Source of the DNA: Parafilimonas sp.
Lineage (GTDB): Bacteria; Bacteroidota; Bacteroidia; Chitinophagales; Chitinophagaceae
Direction of reading: 5' to 3'
Assembly: GCA_017856455.1 (NCBI GenBank)
Contig: JAFMEZ010000022.1
Location: 1 to 35,323 of the forward strand
DNA: 35,323 nt
Below the pieces are notes generated by a model. That model saw only the letters and a list, made by a program, of their open reading frames with translations, did not search any database and was not told the DNA's origin. Shown in pieces: positions 34,332 through 35,323 of this stretch; the stretch's first letter is position 1, and every line of letters begins with the position of its first letter. Made by a program: the position numbers and the translations under genes.

Positions 34332-35323
34332 TTATGTTGTTTGCATTTCTTTCAGCTTCTCTCTGATCTTGGCTTCGATTTCATTCGCCATTTCAGGATT
34401 GTCAATGATCAGTTGTCTCACACTATCACGTCCTTGTCCCAGTTTATCACTATTGTAACTGTACCAGCTACCGCTTTTTTGAAGGATGCCCAATTCAACA
34501 CCCATGTCAATGATCTCACCTGATTTGGAAATACCCTCGCCGAAGATGATGTCAAATTCTGCTGAGCGGAAAGGAGGAGCCACTTTGTTTTTTACCACCT
34601 TTACTTTAACGCGATTTCCGATGGCTTCTTCACCGTCTTTGATTTGTGCAGCTCTGCGGATATCGAGACGGACAGATGAATAGAATTTCAATGCATTACC
34701 ACCTGTTGTCGTTTCAGGATTCCCAAACATCACACCAATTTTTTCACGCAATTGGTTGATGAAAATGCAAATGGTATTTGTTTTGCTGATGGTGGCAGTC
34801 AATTTTCTCAGTGCCTGGCTCATTAATCTCGCATGTAATCCCATTTTGCTGTCACCCATCTCTCCTTCCAATTCACTTTTTGGAACCAACGCTGCTACAG
34901 AGTCAATCACCACCACATCCAACGCACCAGACAGAATTAATCTGTCGGCTATTTCAAGAGCCTGCTCACCATAATCAGGCTGAGAGATCAGGAGATTATC
35001 GACATCAACGCCTAATTTTTTTGCATATACACTATCAAATGCATGTTCTGCGTCAATGATGGCACACATTCCACCTTTTTTTTGCGCTTCCGCTATTACA
35101 TGGGTTGCAACAGTAGTCTTACCAGAGCTTTCTGGTCCGTATATTTCTATCACCCTTCCCCTCGGCAAACCGCCGATTCCAAGTGCTGCATCCAATCCAA
35201 TAGAACCTGTTGATACTACTTCAATTTGCGCTTCACCTTTTTCATTCATCATCATCACGCTACCTTTTCCATAATCCTTCTCAATCTTGTCCAGCGTGAG
35301 TTTCAGCGCTTTTAATTTTTCAT
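34332..35323 (-). CDS. recA: RecA recombinase (N-terminus cut by window edge)
   Basis: The RecA strand-exchange protein, central to homologous recombination and the SOS response. The Walker A motif is GPESSGKT; Walker B-like [14 protein letters not shown], the L2-type region [28 protein letters not shown] and the short acidic/basic C-terminus are present. The ATG near 35258 is internal: the frame continues to 35321 as [20 protein letters not shown], the usual RecA N-terminal helix. Only a few residues are missing beyond the window. The ATG-like triplet at 35321-35323 is out of frame. Confidence 0.98.
   Translation of the reverse strand, partial: EKLKALKLTLDKIEKDYGKGSVMMMNEKGEAQIEVVSTGSIGLDAALGIGGLPRGRVIEIYGPESSGKTTVATHVIAEAQKKGGMCAIIDAEHAFDSVYAKKLGVDVDNLLISQPDYGEQALEIADRLILSGALDVVVIDSVAALVPKSELEGEMGDSKMGLHARLMSQALRKLTATISKTNTICIFINQLREKIGVMFGNPETTTGGNALKFYSSVRLDIRRAAQIKDGEEAIGNRVKVKVVKNKVAPPFRSAEFDIIFGEGISKSGEIIDMGVELGILQKSGSWYSYNSDKLGQGRDSVRQLIIDNPEMANEIEAKIREKLKEMQTT

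Noticed and set aside
35256-35258. RecA start at the ATG near 35258
   Set aside because: The frame continues upstream with the typical RecA N-terminal helix, so this methionine is internal.

Overview
The window comes from a member of the phylum Bacteroidota, most likely the Chitinophagaceae or a close relative. The evidence is a SusC/SusD pair, several Bacteroidota-style lipoprotein signals, a DUF5606 gene, weak Shine-Dalgarno sequences with A-rich leaders, and two perfect TAnnTTTG promoter elements. The DNA is AT-rich and densely coded. I see no tRNA, rRNA, CRISPR array, insertion sequence or prophage. Both edge genes are cut: a sugar isomerase/epimerase on the left and recA on the right.

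Positions 1-7167 form a sugar-oxidation island. On the + strand are a cytosolic TIM-barrel isomerase/epimerase, a small lipoprotein cytochrome c, a DUF1080 (3-keto-glycoside hydrolase family) protein, and a large exported fusion of ThuA, sorbosone/glucose-dehydrogenase-like propeller, PKD, cytochrome c and a C-terminal beta domain. Facing it on the - strand are an exported thioredoxin-like protein, a Tat-type isomerase/epimerase and a TMEM220-like membrane protein. A bidirectional terminator separates the two units.

Positions 7480-17482 hold a four-gene + strand uptake block: SusC transporter, SusD lipoprotein, an FG-GAP/ASPIC lipoprotein, and a PAP2/vanadium-haloperoxidase-type lipoprotein. 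No classical glycoside hydrolase is present.

Positions 17483-18980 form a small metal-related module: a MerC-like membrane protein diverges from a SCO1-like protein overlapping a Fur-family regulator. A perfect 6-3-6 inverted repeat lies between two divergent TAnnTTTG elements and is a good candidate operator.

From 19096 to the right edge every gene is on the - strand. In transcription order they are recA, mgsA, amidase, uvrB, a DUF1080-PA14 protein, a beta-propeller fused to an azurin-type copper domain, an esterase, polA, a sterol-desaturase-family membrane protein, a DsbA-family protein, DUF5606 and an M3 oligopeptidase. Housekeeping genes are mixed with a second oxidation module (25480-30037). 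That module mirrors the first but uses a type-1 copper domain where the first uses cytochrome c. The two parallel DUF1080-plus-propeller-plus-electron-carrier modules are the most interesting feature of the window. Their substrates and reactions are not established by the sequence.
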